Assembly (NCBI GenBank): GCA_030144725.1
Contig: JASKMD010000024.1
Coordinates: 3,649,076 to 3,713,075 of the forward strand
DNA length: 64,000 bases
Reading direction: 5' to 3'
From: Haematococcus lacustris
Lineage: Eukaryota; Chlorophyta; Chlorophyceae; Chlamydomonadales; Haematococcaceae
Within the stretch, counting starts at the first letter, position 1, and each line of letters starts with the position of its first letter. This document shows, in pieces, positions 31,901 through 42,871 of this stretch. The notes beneath the pieces were generated by a model. The model had not been told where the DNA came from, searched no databases, and worked only from the letters and a program-made list of their open reading frames with translations. The position numbers and the translations under genes were made by a program.

Positions 31901-34900
31901 AGACAGCTCCAGACCAACACGCCCTCCTGCTTGCCTGTCACTACCTGACCACAGCCTCAAGCCTAGGAGCCACATAGCTCAGCAAGGTACCCCTCCCCTG
32001 CTGCACAGCCTGGCGCTCACCACCCCACCACTCTCACCAACTCAAACCAGGCAGGGTGGTCGCACACACAAAAACGCCTTCCAGCCCTAAGCCGCCCCTA
32101 GGGCCCCTCTCCCTCCTCTGACCTCCCCTCCTACTCCAGCACCTCCCTCAAGGCCTGCTCTCTTCAATGCCCAGTGCCCTGACTCACTCCTTGCCGCCAA
32201 GCACGTCAATACCCTTTACACCCAGCACACTGCACTCCACACCCTAGCACGGACAGTGTCACCGTGGCTGACTGACACCACTGGTGACTGACAGTGTCAA
32301 GCACCAGCTGCCTGGCCTGCTGAGCTGGTGACCGCCCTGCCACCAGCGCATGCCTTGCCGCTCCCTTCAAGGAAGCATTGCCCCACACTGCCTGGGAGAC
32401 CTCCCGCTTCCTCCTCCCTCAACTTGGGTCACACTGTGGCATTGAGCTTGAGCCCTGTGGCCTCCTCTGCTCCTGACCCTGGCCTGCAGGTGAAGCGCTT
32501 GAAGCCGGACCTGACCCAGAGTGAGGTGGATGTGGTGGGCATGGTCAGGGAGGTGGCGCTGCTGCGGCGACTGCAGAACCAGTGAGCCAGCGGCCAGCTC
32601 CTGCTTCTGCACACCAGCTGCTGCTCCTGCTCACCTATGGAATCAGGGTTATGGCCAGGGCTAACCCTAACCCTAGGCCGAACCCTAACCCATGCTTTGC
32701 TCAGTGTTCAACCTGCCGTCTAGATTCTGCAGTGCCCCCTGCAGCGACATACGCCTACTCTCCCTGCTGATTGCTGCTCCTCCTGCTGCCCCTCCTGCTG
32801 CTGTTGCCTGCAGCTGTCACACTTGTCACATTTACACCTGCCGAGTCACACCATGCACTGAATTCCCACAGACGCTTCTCACCTCTTAGTCACACCAATG
32901 AGCCCTGCCTGACTGCTTTGGCACCTGACGATTCCAAGTGCTGGGTCCTGGCTCGAACCTGACCATTAGAGCGCAGCAGCATGCTATGACTAGGGCAAGG
33001 CAGCTCAGGGCAAGGCTGAGTAACACATTGCCTCATGCGTCCTGGGCATCCCAACCTACATCAGGGCCCTACATCCCAACCTACATCATGCGTCCTGGTC
33101 ATCCCAACCTACATCAGGCCGCCCCAGCTGTTCCACAGCCCTCCTGCTCACCCCTCCTCCGGCACAGCCAGGGCTGATCTGCCCATGCCCTCGCCTTCAC
33201 GTCACACCTGGCCCCTTGTTCAGCCAGCCGCCCGACCAGCAGCTGACTGCACCGCCTCACTAGGTCTTGTGTGTGTAGCCTGCCTGCCCATCTAGCTTGC
33301 TGACCTGGTTTAAAACGTTACACGAGCTGTACAGCCCACCCCTTCAGCCCTCCCTCAATTTGCCGCTTGTGCTGCTGGGTGTGCCGTTGTTGCTGCTGGG
33401 TGTGCCGTTGTTGGCTCCTTCTCGACTCAGTGACTGCAGACTGGGTTGCCCACTTGCGTGTGGGCTACTGGGCTCCTCCTCACATGTGTCGTCCTGTGCT
33501 GTGCTATCCTACTGGGAGGCTCTGCCTCTTCTCTTTTCCTGGTGCTGCAGTTCCTCCATCCCTTTCACTTTATGCTGCTTCGGCCTTCTTCTCCCTGTTT
33601 GTCCTCTTCACCTCCTGCTATGTCAATTTCAGTCCAGCTCCTTCACCAGCTTCCCGCAATGCTGTAGTGGGCAGATCTCTAAGCCACCCTGCAGCTCCCC
33701 TGCTTTTCTTTGTTCTTTTTCTTGCCTGTATCTGCAGCAGCGCCTTTAAGCATGCAGCAGGAGTGGTAGTCTGGCTGCAGCTCCACCACCTCCATGTAAT
33801 GCTCATGTAGCCCCTCAACATAGCCTTTCAACGTAGCCCCTAACCCTTTAAACGCCCCCAACAGTCTATTGTGTCGTCCTGCTGCGCTGTGCTGTTGGGA
33901 GGCTCAGCCTCTTCTCTCCCTGACTATTCTTCAGACGGTTTACAACCATGGCTCTAGGGTTGGGGTAGCGAAAGCAATCACGCTCCACTGGGTACTTGCC
34001 GGAAGTTTGATTAATCCTGACTATCCTTCAGTTCCTCAATCCCTTCCTCTTTCTTCTGCTGCTTTTGCCTTCCCTGCTTGCCCTCTTCAGCTCCGGCTCT
34101 GTCATCTTTCTTCAATGCTGTAGTGGGCAGACCTCTCGTTCCATGCAGCCCCCCTGCGGGTCGCCCAGCACTGCGGGCAGCTGGGTGCCCACTGGCTGGC
34201 CTGCCTGCCCTCCAGGCACATCGTGGAGTACCTAGGCTACGGCCACTGGCACTGGAGCAAGCCCCCCAGCCTGCAGCCCGCCCTAGGGAACCAGCCGGGC
34301 CCCTGCGGCCTGGACCCAGCTGTGCAGCAGCAGGCCTCGCTGTTCATCGTGGAAGAGCTGGTGGACGGCGGCAGCCTGCGGGCCGTGGTGGCCAGGCAGA
34401 TGCGCCACGCCAGGGAGGGCCGCGTGTACAGGGCTGAAGACGCCATGCGCTGGCTCATGCAGGTGCCTCATGCGCTGGCTCATGCTGCCTCCAGGGTGCA
34501 GGGCTAGGAGGGCCGGGGGAGAGGTGGGGCAGGGGGCAGGGAGGGCGGACCTGGGCACCGACCTTGCGTCTGGCTAGTAGACAGAAGTATGGTGCGTGGG
34601 TGGGTGGGTGGGTGTGGGTGTGTTTCTGTGTGTGTCTGAAGAGCTTGTAGAGTGTGGGTGTGAAGGGCCTGTAGGGGTGCAAAGTGTGGTTTGAGTGAGG
34701 ACTTAGCGCATGGAGGCACTGCTGACATGCACCTGCCTGCCGTGGGCCACACTGGGTTTGTGTTGGGTGCTGGTGCGCTGCAGATGGCTCAAGGCCTGAA
34801 GTACCTGCACCAGGCCCAACCTCAAGTCATACACAGGTGAGGGTGCAATGTGTGACTGTGTCAAACAGGCACAAAGTGAGAGGCTGGTGGGTGTTTACAT

Positions 34901-37900
34901 CCACACCATGCAACAGAGAGGGGTGTATCTCATGGCAAGCAGGATTGCCATAATCTTGGCTGCTGTCATTAGTCAGCATCAGCAATCAATGCAGTGCTCT
35001 ATGTCCACTCTGCTGCACAGGGACCTGAAGCTGGAGAACATCTTGCTGAAGGGTGAGACGGCATGCATGCTTGCTAGCTTGCTTGCTTGCATTGCATGGA
35101 ACCTCATGCGTGGACATGCAAGCAGCAGCACCGTCACTGGCGCTGGCAGCTGGAGTGCCAGTTGGACTGGGTCTATGCAACAGGGCAGCAGCCCTCTGTG
35201 CTGTTGGCTGGGTGCTGTGAGCTGCAGGCAAGAACCCCTGCACAGCAGCAGCAAAATTGGCGGACTTTGGACTGAGTGCCCTGGTGAATGCCAGTGACGG
35301 CTACCGCAAGGCCGTGGCCAATGTGAGCCTGTTCTGACCTGACCTGACCTGACCTGACCTGACCTGACCTGACCTGACCTGACCTGACCTGACCTGACCT
35401 GACCTGACCTGACCTGACCTGACCTGACCTGACCCGACCCGACCCGGCCTGACCCGACCTGACCCAGCCTGACCCAGCCTGACCCAGCCTGACCTGACCA
35501 GACCTGGGCACAGCCCACACCCTCACCCTCACCCTGCTATCACACTCACAGTGTGGCCGTTTCATGCTATCTTTGATTATGCTGCCCTGTCTGTCTAGCT
35601 GCCCATCCTTGCCTTCCCCTACACCACCACCAGGCCCTACCCAGACATCGCCTGCCTGCAGCATGCCTTCACTCCCTTCACTCAGATTTGCTGCCCTAGT
35701 CCTGAATGTTGTCCCTGAGGCAAACCCATGGTGCTACAAACCCGGTCTCAAACATCACCTGCCTGCCGCGTCCTGACTGCCGCCCTGATGCTAACCTTGC
35801 TGGCCTGTGCTTACACTGCCCCACACAGTAATGCCCAGCAGTGAAAACATGTATCCTGGCAGCGCTCAGCCTGCTCCGGGCCCCTCACCCTGCTCACCCT
35901 GTGAAAGATGAGTTCATGGCCATCTCCTGGTGCTTAGTTGCGCCCCTGCCTGTGCAGCCCAACCAGCCGCTGGTGCGCCCAGCTCGTGCCAGGCGTGCGT
36001 CCGCCACCGACCTGGATGGCGTGTGGGCTGCCGCCGCTGCCAACCGCACAGTGGCCCTGAACGTGCTCAACAGCAGTGTGCTTAAGGTGGCGGGCGCATA
36101 CGAGCAGCTCAGTGGGCGCACAGGGACGCTCATGTACATGGTGCGGGCTGAGGGCCATGGCAGCAAGGGTCAGGGTCAGAGTCAGGGTCAGGGTCAGAGT
36201 CAGGGTCAGGGTAAGAGTCAGGGTAAGAGTCAGGGTAAGAGTCAGAGTCAGAGTCAGGGTCAGGGTCAGGGTCAGGGTCAGGGTCAGGGTCAGGGTCAGG
36301 GTAGGGTCATAGTAAGCTGTCAGCCAAGCCTGTATGGAGCACATTAGGGAAGGGCATTAGCCCATAGCCTGGCTGGCGACTGCTGTGTACATGTGTGTGT
36401 CCATCATAGTGCTGCTGTGCAGAGTGATGGCATCCAGGTGTTTGCATAGCTGTAAGGGCATGTAGATGGGGCCAACACCAGAGTATGATCCCAAACCTCT
36501 GCTCCTCCACCCCTCATTCCACATGTCCATGTATACCGCAAACCATATAGTCCATGTCTAATCGCACACTAAGAGTTTACGCTCTCACCACTAGTGCCAA
36601 ACCTTTGCCAGAGTAGGATCCCAACCCCTGCTCCCCCACATGCGCAGAGCATACATTGCCAGACTAGGCTCTTGCTTCAGCCTCCATGCACGTCCTGACC
36701 CTGTGTGCATCCCTGGCCTGACCCTGTATGCATTCCTGGGTTGGGTTGAGAGACACCTCAGCGTGCACTCCTGGGTGTGCACTCCTGCGTTCATCCCTGG
36801 GTTGTCACCGGCGACCTGCCCCGGGGCTCAGCCCTCCATATGGCCCTCAGCACTGCCCCAGACCTGACATGACTTTCTCTGACCTGGCCTCCTCCGCTCT
36901 GCAGCGTGAGAGCATGAGAGCGTGAGAGAGCAAACTTAGCAACCATCCGTGAGAGCAGCTGCCCACCTGTTGCTGCAGGCTCCTGAAGTGTACCGCCAAG
37001 AACCATATAACGAGAAGGCAGACGTGTATTCCTTTGCGGCGTTGATGTACGGTGAGTCACCTTTCACCACCCTCCCTCTTCTCATGACTCCATGCACATG
37101 ACCCCATGCTTTGCCCGCCAGGTCTCATGTCCTGTAGACATGTTGGGTGGTGTTGGTGATGTTTGCCCCAGGGCCTCGTGGCAGATTGGAAGACAGGATA
37201 CTGCCCTGGTCAGGGGACGTCCCGCTGTCCAACTGGGCAAGTGCCTGCCCTGCGCTGCCCCTGCTGCTGTTGTAGAGCTGCTGCACCGCTACATGATGAT
37301 CAGCGCCACAGACGGTTCCATTGAGGAGTGCCAGGTGAGGTGCGCCCTGACGAGCCGCCTGTACACATACAAGAGCAACCTCAAGGCCCACCTGGGAAGC
37401 TACATGACCCAGGACCCCCTGCACCTCCTGAACCTCCTGCCTGAGCCTGCTGCAAGGGATGGGATGTCATCAAGTATGTTTCGCCTGACAACCCAGCAAG
37501 GCCTCAGCAATGCCCCTGGACTGCGGCCACCAGCTTCCAGTGTTTGGCCTTGTTGGCCTCATGCATGTTTGGACGAGCTCATGCCCAGCCCCATGCTGCT
37601 GGTCATGCGCTGCAGGCGTATGCTCGCCGCTGCTCCAGAGGTTTCCGACCCCCTATGGACAACCGCCTCCCTCAACAGGTGCAACCAGACCCTGGCCTGC
37701 TGTCTCTGCCTACCGCCTGCTGTTGTCACTGTCAATGTTGGTGGGAGGGTAGTAAGGGCATGGCCCGAGGCTACTCTCCTCCCTTGGCTGCTCTCCTCCC
37801 GACGGCGAGGGCGTAGTCTTTCTTTCTTTCCTTCTTTCTTTCCCCCAGCCCCCACCGCACCCCCCCAGTGACTCCAGACCAAGGTGTCAAGCAAGGCTGC

Positions 37901-39788
37901 CCCATCAGCCCACTCTTGTTTGCTCTCTATGTTCACGACATTAGTAAGGAGTTCCTGGGTCCTGTTGATGCTGTGAGAGTGCAAGGCACACCTGTCACCC
38001 ATTTCATGTATGCTGATGACCTGACCCTGGTGAGCACCTCGTCCCACGGGCTGCAGCGGCTGGTCTGCCAGCTGCAAGGCTTTGCAGACAGGAAACACCT
38101 TACAGTCAATGTGGGCAAGTCAAAAGTGATGGTCTTCAATGGCAACTCACAGACTGCAGCACCTAGCATTGGGTACAAGCATGAGATCCTGCCTGTGGTG
38201 AGAGAGTTCAAGTATTTAGGCATGCACTTCAACCCCAGCGCCACCCCTGCTTTTGCTGCCACTCATATGAGGGCTGGCATGTTCCTCGCCATGCGCCAGG
38301 CGTGCAAGCGTGCCAGAGAGTATGGGGTCCTGCATGATCCATATGCCCTGTGTCACCTCATTAGAGCGTTTGTGCTCCCCTTAGGGCTGTATGGCAGCCA
38401 GGTATGGGGCACTGCTTTCCTTGGGCATGGTGTGCAACTCTCCAACCCAGTGCAAACACGCATGCTCAGCTTTCTCAGGTTTGCTGCCAGGGTACGTAGC
38501 TCAGTGTCAGGCCTGATGGTGCTGCATGAGTTGGGGCAGCTGCCCCTCCAACTTTACTGGCTAAGGGCTGCATGCAAGTTCTGGAACACTGCCAAACTTT
38601 CCCACAGTGACCTGCTGATGAGGGTCATCAAGGCAGATGTGGAGTTAGGCAGGAGCTGTCAGGCTAGTTGGAGTGCTCAGTTCCAGCTTGCCGCCAGAGA
38701 GCTGATGGGGGGTGAGTTCACCTTGAGCCCGGACATGGTCCTAGGCACCAAGGCTATGGAAGTCAAGTGGCTCGAGAGGTGGGGGAGGCGTTGGGTTGGG
38801 TTTGAGGGAGACCCTAGACTGCCTGAGACGGTGCATCGGGAGAGATGTTCGTATGCTGCATGGTTTAAGCATGGGGACGGCATTGGCATCAATCACATGG
38901 CACCACACCTGCTTAACAGACAGCTCTCTACAGAAGTTCGCACGAGCCTGACTAGGTTCAGGTTAGGCAACAGCGGTCTGGGGGTGGAGAAGGCTCGGTT
39001 TGAGGGGGTTACTTTCATTGATCGCACATGCACCAGATGCACAGAGGGGGTAGTGGATGACGCCATGCATTTCATCTTTGAGTGCACTGCCACGAGTTCC
39101 ATCAGGGAGCAGCCGGAGTTTGCCTTGACTTTACAGAACAACAATGAGAACTTGCATGACTTCATGTTGAGCCCATGTGCACCTTTGTTTGTGCACCTTG
39201 CTATGAAGTGCGTTTCAGAAAGTCCCGAACCCCTTGAGGGGGAGGGCGGCCTAGCAGCCTAACGGCTGACGGCTTAAGCGGTGTAAGCCACATCACCCTT
39301 CTTTCTTTCTTTCGTTGTAACTGTGGGTGCATGAAGCACCATGCAGCTGCCACTAAGCCACCAGCCTGGTATTGCTACTGAGTGCTGCCAGACAGAGTTA
39401 TTCCCTGTGATGCCCCTCCCCTTGCTTGCACCCCTCTTATGCCCTGACTCATGCCCTACTCCTTACACCTGGCAACCTCAACATGACCCCAACCCACATG
39501 TTGCATGCACCTGGCACATTACATGCGCCCCGTCTGACTCACCTGCAGCTGCAACACCTCATCTCTGCCAGCTGGCACCAGGACCCTGCCCAGAGGCCCT
39601 CCATGGCTGATTTGTGCCATAAGCTGTCAGGGCTGGAGCAGGCTCTAGACTGGGAGAAAGTGGACCGCGTCATGGTGGGAGGGGAGGCCATGCAGCTGCT
39701 CGGAAATGGTGAGAAAGCGAGAAATAAAAATGGGGACAAGGAGGCTGAGCAGCGGCAGGATCAGCCCTTGTGCTGCGTGATCAGCTGA
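28924..39788 (+). CDS. Protein kinase with long activation-loop insert and C-terminal CVIS
   Basis: Exons: 28924-29041, 29621-30450, 30767-30839, 31587-31657, 32490-32581, 34216-34462, 34784-34836, 35021-35052, 35252-35322, 35958-36140, 36979-37051, 37276-37334, 37616-37678, 39549-39788; all phases close, 734 residues. A 316-residue Ser/Pro-rich N-terminal part precedes the kinase domain. The domain has the Gly loop VLGKGAFAIV, VAVK, HIVEYLGYGHW, HRDLKLENILLK, ADFGLSAL, GTLMYMAPEVY, ADVYSFAALMY and DPAQRPS, so all catalytic residues are present. About 80 residues lie between DFG and APE, much longer than usual. The protein ends LCCVIS, a possible farnesylation box. Closest in style to plant Raf-like/MAPKKK (TKL) kinases. 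The 5' end is uncertain: 28924 is only the first in-frame ATG. A donor-like ATG/GTGAGA at 39708 could truncate the last exon. Confidence 0.8.
31378..31520. repeat. CTGCCTGCCCAC tandem in kinase intron
   Basis: Irregular CCTGCC/CCCACCTG units just upstream of the Gly-loop exon acceptor. Confidence 0.85.
33488..34134. repeat. Direct duplication in kinase intron
   Basis: Sequence around GTCGTCCTG...CTGGGAGGCTCTGCC at 33488-33672, ending AATGCTGTAGTGGGCAGA, recurs diverged at 33873-34134 with the same start and end motifs. It lies in the intron before the exon at 34216. Confidence 0.7.
35333..35505. repeat. (CCTGA)n pentanucleotide tract
   Basis: About 30 CTGAC units, directly after the DFG exon donor at 35323. 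Confidence 0.97.
36167..36306. repeat. (GGTCAG/GGTAAG)n tract
   Basis: AGGGTC/AGAGTC hexamers immediately after the exon ending at 36140. Same motif family as the F-box intron tracts. Confidence 0.95.
36413..36560 (+). repeat. Dispersed repeat shared with 41053-41205
   Basis: GTGCAGAGTGATGGCATCC to ATATAGTCCATG is nearly identical to 41053-41205. At the second site it is fused to the TnpB-like remnant. It lies here in a kinase intron. Confidence 0.85.
37733..37842 (+). mobile_element. SINE-like retroposon interrupted by the LINE
   Basis: Similar to the SNARE intron retroposon: GGTGGGAGGGTAG start, GAGGGCGTAGTCTTT near the end, (CTTT)n tail. The tail is split by the LINE at 37843 and resumes at 39297. 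Outer flanks GTTGTCACTGT (37722-37732) and GTTGTAACTGT (39314-39324) look like a one-mismatch target duplication. Confidence 0.55.
37843..39296 (+). mobile_element. 5'-truncated non-LTR retrotransposon (LINE)
   Basis: 1,454 bp flanked by CCTTCTTTCTTTC at 37830-37842 and 39297-39309, a 13-bp target-site duplication within a (CTTT)n tail. The 3' end is GCGGTGTAAGCCACATCA without a poly-A tail. It lies in sense orientation inside the kinase intron between the exons ending 37678 and starting 39549. Confidence 0.88.
37868..39262 (+). CDS. LINE reverse transcriptase ORF, 5'-truncated
   Basis: C-terminal part of a LINE ORF2-type protein, 464 codons and uninterrupted. It opens in RT block 4 with QGCPISPLLFALYVHDI, then the catalytic FMYADDLTLVS, KSKVMVFN and KYLGMHF, followed by a long thumb/connector and a C-terminal CTRC-x9-H-x4-C zinc knuckle. 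The fingers part of the RT and any endonuclease are missing because of 5' truncation, so this copy cannot be autonomous. The intact frame suggests recent insertion. I do not assign a clade. The listed start is only the first usable codon of the truncated frame. Confidence 0.85.
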   Translation: MTPDQGVKQGCPISPLLFALYVHDISKEFLGPVDAVRVQGTPVTHFMYADDLTLVSTSSHGLQRLVCQLQGFADRKHLTVNVGKSKVMVFNGNSQTAAPSIGYKHEILPVVREFKYLGMHFNPSATPAFAATHMRAGMFLAMRQACKRAREYGVLHDPYALCHLIRAFVLPLGLYGSQVWGTAFLGHGVQLSNPVQTRMLSFLRFAARVRSSVSGLMVLHELGQLPLQLYWLRAACKFWNTAKLSHSDLLMRVIKADVELGRSCQASWSAQFQLAARELMGGEFTLSPDMVLGTKAMEVKWLERWGRRWVGFEGDPRLPETVHRERCSYAAWFKHGDGIGINHMAPHLLNRQLSTEVRTSLTRFRLGNSGLGVEKARFEGVTFIDRTCTRCTEGVVDDAMHFIFECTATSSIREQPEFALTLQNNNENLHDFMLSPCAPLFVHLAMKCVSESPEPLEGEGGLAA

Positions 39789-40560
39789 TGCAAGCCTGGG
39801 TCGGAAGCTTTTGCATCATATGCCACTTGGTGAAGTGTGGGTGGTTGACACTGAAGCTATCAGGCGTTAGGCTTATTGGCTTGATAAGGGTCACGGACCC
39901 CATGTGTTGGGGAATAGCCCAAGTCCGGCTACCTGCACAAGACTGGAGCTCCATTTTGACAGGCATGCTGCACAGGCATGATCACCAGCCGAAGTACTGG
40001 TGTTGTTTAGCAATGCATGAGCTGCACGAGGGGAGCATGCCATGCATGCAAACAACTCACCTGAAAACCTGTTGGCATCATAAAGGCACTGCTTCCTACT
40101 GTATCGGCATCACGATTATAATTTACTAGAGTAAACGTTACTTAGTGCAAGGTGTGCGCTGTTTTGACGTGCCGCTTTGGCAGTATGCTTGGTGGTTACA
40201 ATATCAATATGAGTGTAAGCTGTTCGTGGGTCGCGACTGAGTGCCTGTTGCACTGCCACACCAATTCCAAGGCCCATGACAGACCGGCCAGCGGATACCT
40301 ATGAACATGCAACTCCCTCATGAGGCTGATACATGAGCTGCGCTGCAGCTGCAGGCCCAATGCCTCCAATGTGTCACAAGGTATCAGGAAGCGAAGTGCG
40401 GAACGTGATGTGGCCGCACTATCACATGACGGGGCATCTCCCGATAGGTCCTCACAGGTTAGCGAACCCATGATGATGGTGGCCCACACCGCTTGGTATT
40501 GTGATGCAAGGCACGGACGGTTCACATGTCATGTAATGGTAACCCTGACCCGCTGACAGC
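39789..40560. other. Downstream of kinase gene; nothing recognised
   Basis: Presumed kinase 3' UTR and intergenic DNA. No exon, RNA gene or repeat recognised. Confidence 0.45.
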
Positions 40561-40859
40561 TGTTAGCTGAGCCTGCTGAAAGGTGGTGTGCAGGCCCAGG
40601 GGCACAGACCAGCGGCGGGGCAGGGTGGTGCTTGTGCATAAGTTCCGCTCAAAAGAGTCAGCTCAGCAGTGAATGGCCAGCAGCCCTGTGAAGGCCAGCT
40701 GGACCATGAGCAGCCCACCAGGCCTGCAGACTGGAAGCCCCCAACAGGGCAGGTGGATCACCGCATATTGCGTCCAGCATGGAGCCAGCGACGTGCACAG
40801 CCAGTGCGGGCCTGATGTGGTGCCCAGTAGTGGCCCCCCGCATCCTGCCACAGCCCCCA

Positions 40860-41205
40860 TGCAGCAGCCAGGCAGCAACACAGCCAGCAGCCTCAGAGCC
40901 TGGGCTCAACACTCATTCACCAGCCAAGCGCACCAAGGCTGAGCAGGCAGCTGAGCCTGTCCAGCCCCCCAAGGGCAAAGGCAATGGCAAGGGCAAGGCT
41001 GCCAAAGCCAAGCCAGCACCGCAGCCAGGCAGGTGGCTGGACAGGGACTGCAATGCTGCTGTGCAGAGTGATGGCATCCAGGTGTTTGCATAGCTGTAAG
41101 GTCATGTAGATGGGGCCGGCACCAGAGTAGGATCCCAAACCTCTGCTCCTCCACCCCTCATTCCACATGTCCATGTATACCGCAAACCATATAGTCCATG
41201 TATAG
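40860..41205 (+). pseudogene. TnpB/Fanzor-like remnant fused to a dispersed repeat
   Basis: Reads AKRTKAEQAAEP, Lys/Gly-rich spacer, then APQPGRWLDRDCNAA. Homology to the other remnants stops abruptly at about 41053, where the sequence switches to the repeat also found at 36413-36560. The motif is therefore cut in the middle. Confidence 0.5.
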
Positions 41206-41674
41206 TCGCACACTAGGAGTTTGCCGAACCCAGTTTGCAGTTCCGTTCATCCATTGCCAGGCCCTTGGCCTTGGCAGGGCTATCAACTCAGGCAGCTCAA
41301 GGCCACGAGCACAGCTGAGTCAAAGCGTTGAGGAGGAGGTGGTGCTGTCCTGACTTGAGGCCATGCTCTGTAGCAAAGCATCTCCAGTAACGCCCAACTG
41401 CGGCAGCAACAACAGCAGCAGGCCAGGTCGGTGGCAGGAGCAGTAGCAGTTGATGTAGCAACCAGCCGTTAAAGCCAACACCGTCAGTGCCATTGTCAGT
41501 GTCATTATGTCATTGTCACAGCAGGCAACTATTAGGGTGCTGGCTTGATAAACTCCATCATTGCCAGCAAGACGCCAATTACAACGCATAGGGCAAGAGG
41601 TGCCCCGCCGTAGGCCAGCAGGGAACCACCCAGCTTGCATTGCACACGAAATGTGTGCGCAAACCACTGCTTTG

Positions 41675-42370
41675 TCAGGTTAACCCTACCTCCTGACAAA
41701 AGCTGACCCACCAACGCAGGTGAAAGGCCGTGGTAGTTGGGATGGCACTGCGCTGGCCATCACGCACCTCTGCCAGCAGTGCTTTACGTCGCATGGCTAG
41801 GCCTGCCAGGCGTTGTTTGTTCACTGCTCGGAGCCGCGCGTCCTTGTTCGCCCCTGCCACCGCGGTCCCAACCATCCGGCCACCGCGGTCGCCGCCGGCG
41901 ACGGGCATGATCCGCACCTCCGCATCAGCCCCCGCGAAGTTCGGGCCATCGAACCCGCCCGCTGCCGCTATAACCGCTGCTGCGTCCAGGCGACCCATCT
42001 GTTGCGCTCTTGCACGTGGCCCAGTGTTAAAAGTGGCGGAGAGCGCCAATGAGGATGACACGCTATCCGATGACTCCCCTGCACTCACCGAGCTCGCAGG
42101 GCCAATGGACTGCGCGGCCCACGAAGAAGTTGTTGATTCGTCCGGCTCGTAGCCACGCGACAGTAGCCCGCTGCCCCAGGCCCGACCTTCGGGCTCTTGA
42201 GAGGGCAGGGCCCGCCCGCCAGATGCTCCGCCCAAGTGTGAGAGAGTGGGAGGTCGCCACAGGCGCTGCATTGGGCCTTGATAACCGTCCAGGCTGGGCA
42301 CTGGGCCTGATGTAGCAGGGCGGCAGAAGGAGGATGGTATGCAGAGAGAGCTAGGAGCCCGGTGCACCAC
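41675..42370 (-). CDS. Unrecognised ORF, possible recombinase N-terminus
   Basis: A 231-codon open frame with Ser/Ala-rich sequence and a C-terminal part RRKALLAEVRDGQRSAI followed by FHLRWWVSFCQEVGLT. A basic helix leading to a Trp-Trp-x-x-F-C-Q segment recalls the N-terminal core-binding domain of tyrosine recombinases (DIRS/Crypton-like), but no catalytic domain follows. The next frame (minus, 41535-41700) is open yet not clearly related. Upstream is transposon debris. It may equally be a chance ORF. Confidence 0.25.
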   Translation of the reverse strand: MVHRAPSSLCIPSSFCRPATSGPVPSLDGYQGPMQRLWRPPTLSHLGGASGGRALPSQEPEGRAWGSGLLSRGYEPDESTTSSWAAQSIGPASSVSAGESSDSVSSSLALSATFNTGPRARAQQMGRLDAAAVIAAAGGFDGPNFAGADAEVRIMPVAGGDRGGRMVGTAVAGANKDARLRAVNKQRLAGLAMRRKALLAEVRDGQRSAIPTTTAFHLRWWVSFCQEVGLT

Positions 42371-42418
42371 CCTGATTGAGCAAGGTGTGAGATGAAGGAA
42401 ACAGGCTGGAACAGGCAG

Positions 42419-42685
42419 TCAATAGGATTGGACCTTTCCCTGACCACCAGTAATGTTCCCTGGACCCTGGCTGAGGTGGACAGGAGAGGGAGCAGCTGTT
42501 GCCCGCAGTGCCTGCTGCTCACCTAGCTCCAGAGCCTCTGGCTGCTGCTGCTGTTGGGAGGAGACTGGGCGCTTGGGCTTCAGTGCGGGGCTGGTGGCAA
42601 ATGCTGGAGCAGGCAGGCTGCGGGGGGCGCTTGGGGGTGCAGAGCTGGTGGCTGAGTTGTGTTGACCAGGCAGAAAGGGTACGGA
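42419..42685 (-). CDS. Open frame downstream of the Q/G-rich gene
   Basis: After a CTGCAG acceptor-like site, the frame SVPFLPG...LKPKRPVSSQQQQQ...EALELGEQQALR runs to TGA at 42419. Composition matches the neighbouring Q-rich gene, so it may be an alternative last exon. Its phase does not join the exon at 42879-43908 through the best donor. Confidence 0.3.
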   Translation of the reverse strand, partial: SVPFLPGQHNSATSSAPPSAPRSLPAPAFATSPALKPKRPVSSQQQQQPEALELGEQQALRATAAPSPVHLSQGPGNITGGQGKVQSY

Positions 42686-42744
42686 CTGCAGCAAGTTGGA
42701 GGCAAGTGGGCAGACAGGAAAAGCAGGCAGGTACAAGATCAGGG

Positions 42745-42775
42745 TTGCGTTGGGTTGGGTTGGGTTGGGTTGGGT
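42745..42775. repeat. (GGGTT)n short tract
   Basis: Five to six TTGGG units. Confidence 0.85.
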
Positions 42776-42871
42776 CGCGTGAGAACAGATGCTCGCATCA
42801 CTACAAATCCTGGCACAGGCCTCCCTACAGCTGAGTTGCCTCCCCTTGTTGCCCGAGCACCACAACTACCT

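Noticed and set aside
32925..33010. tRNA-like GGTTCGAGCC on the minus strand
   Set aside because: Only the B-box part fits; no acceptor stem or anticodon arm could be drawn.
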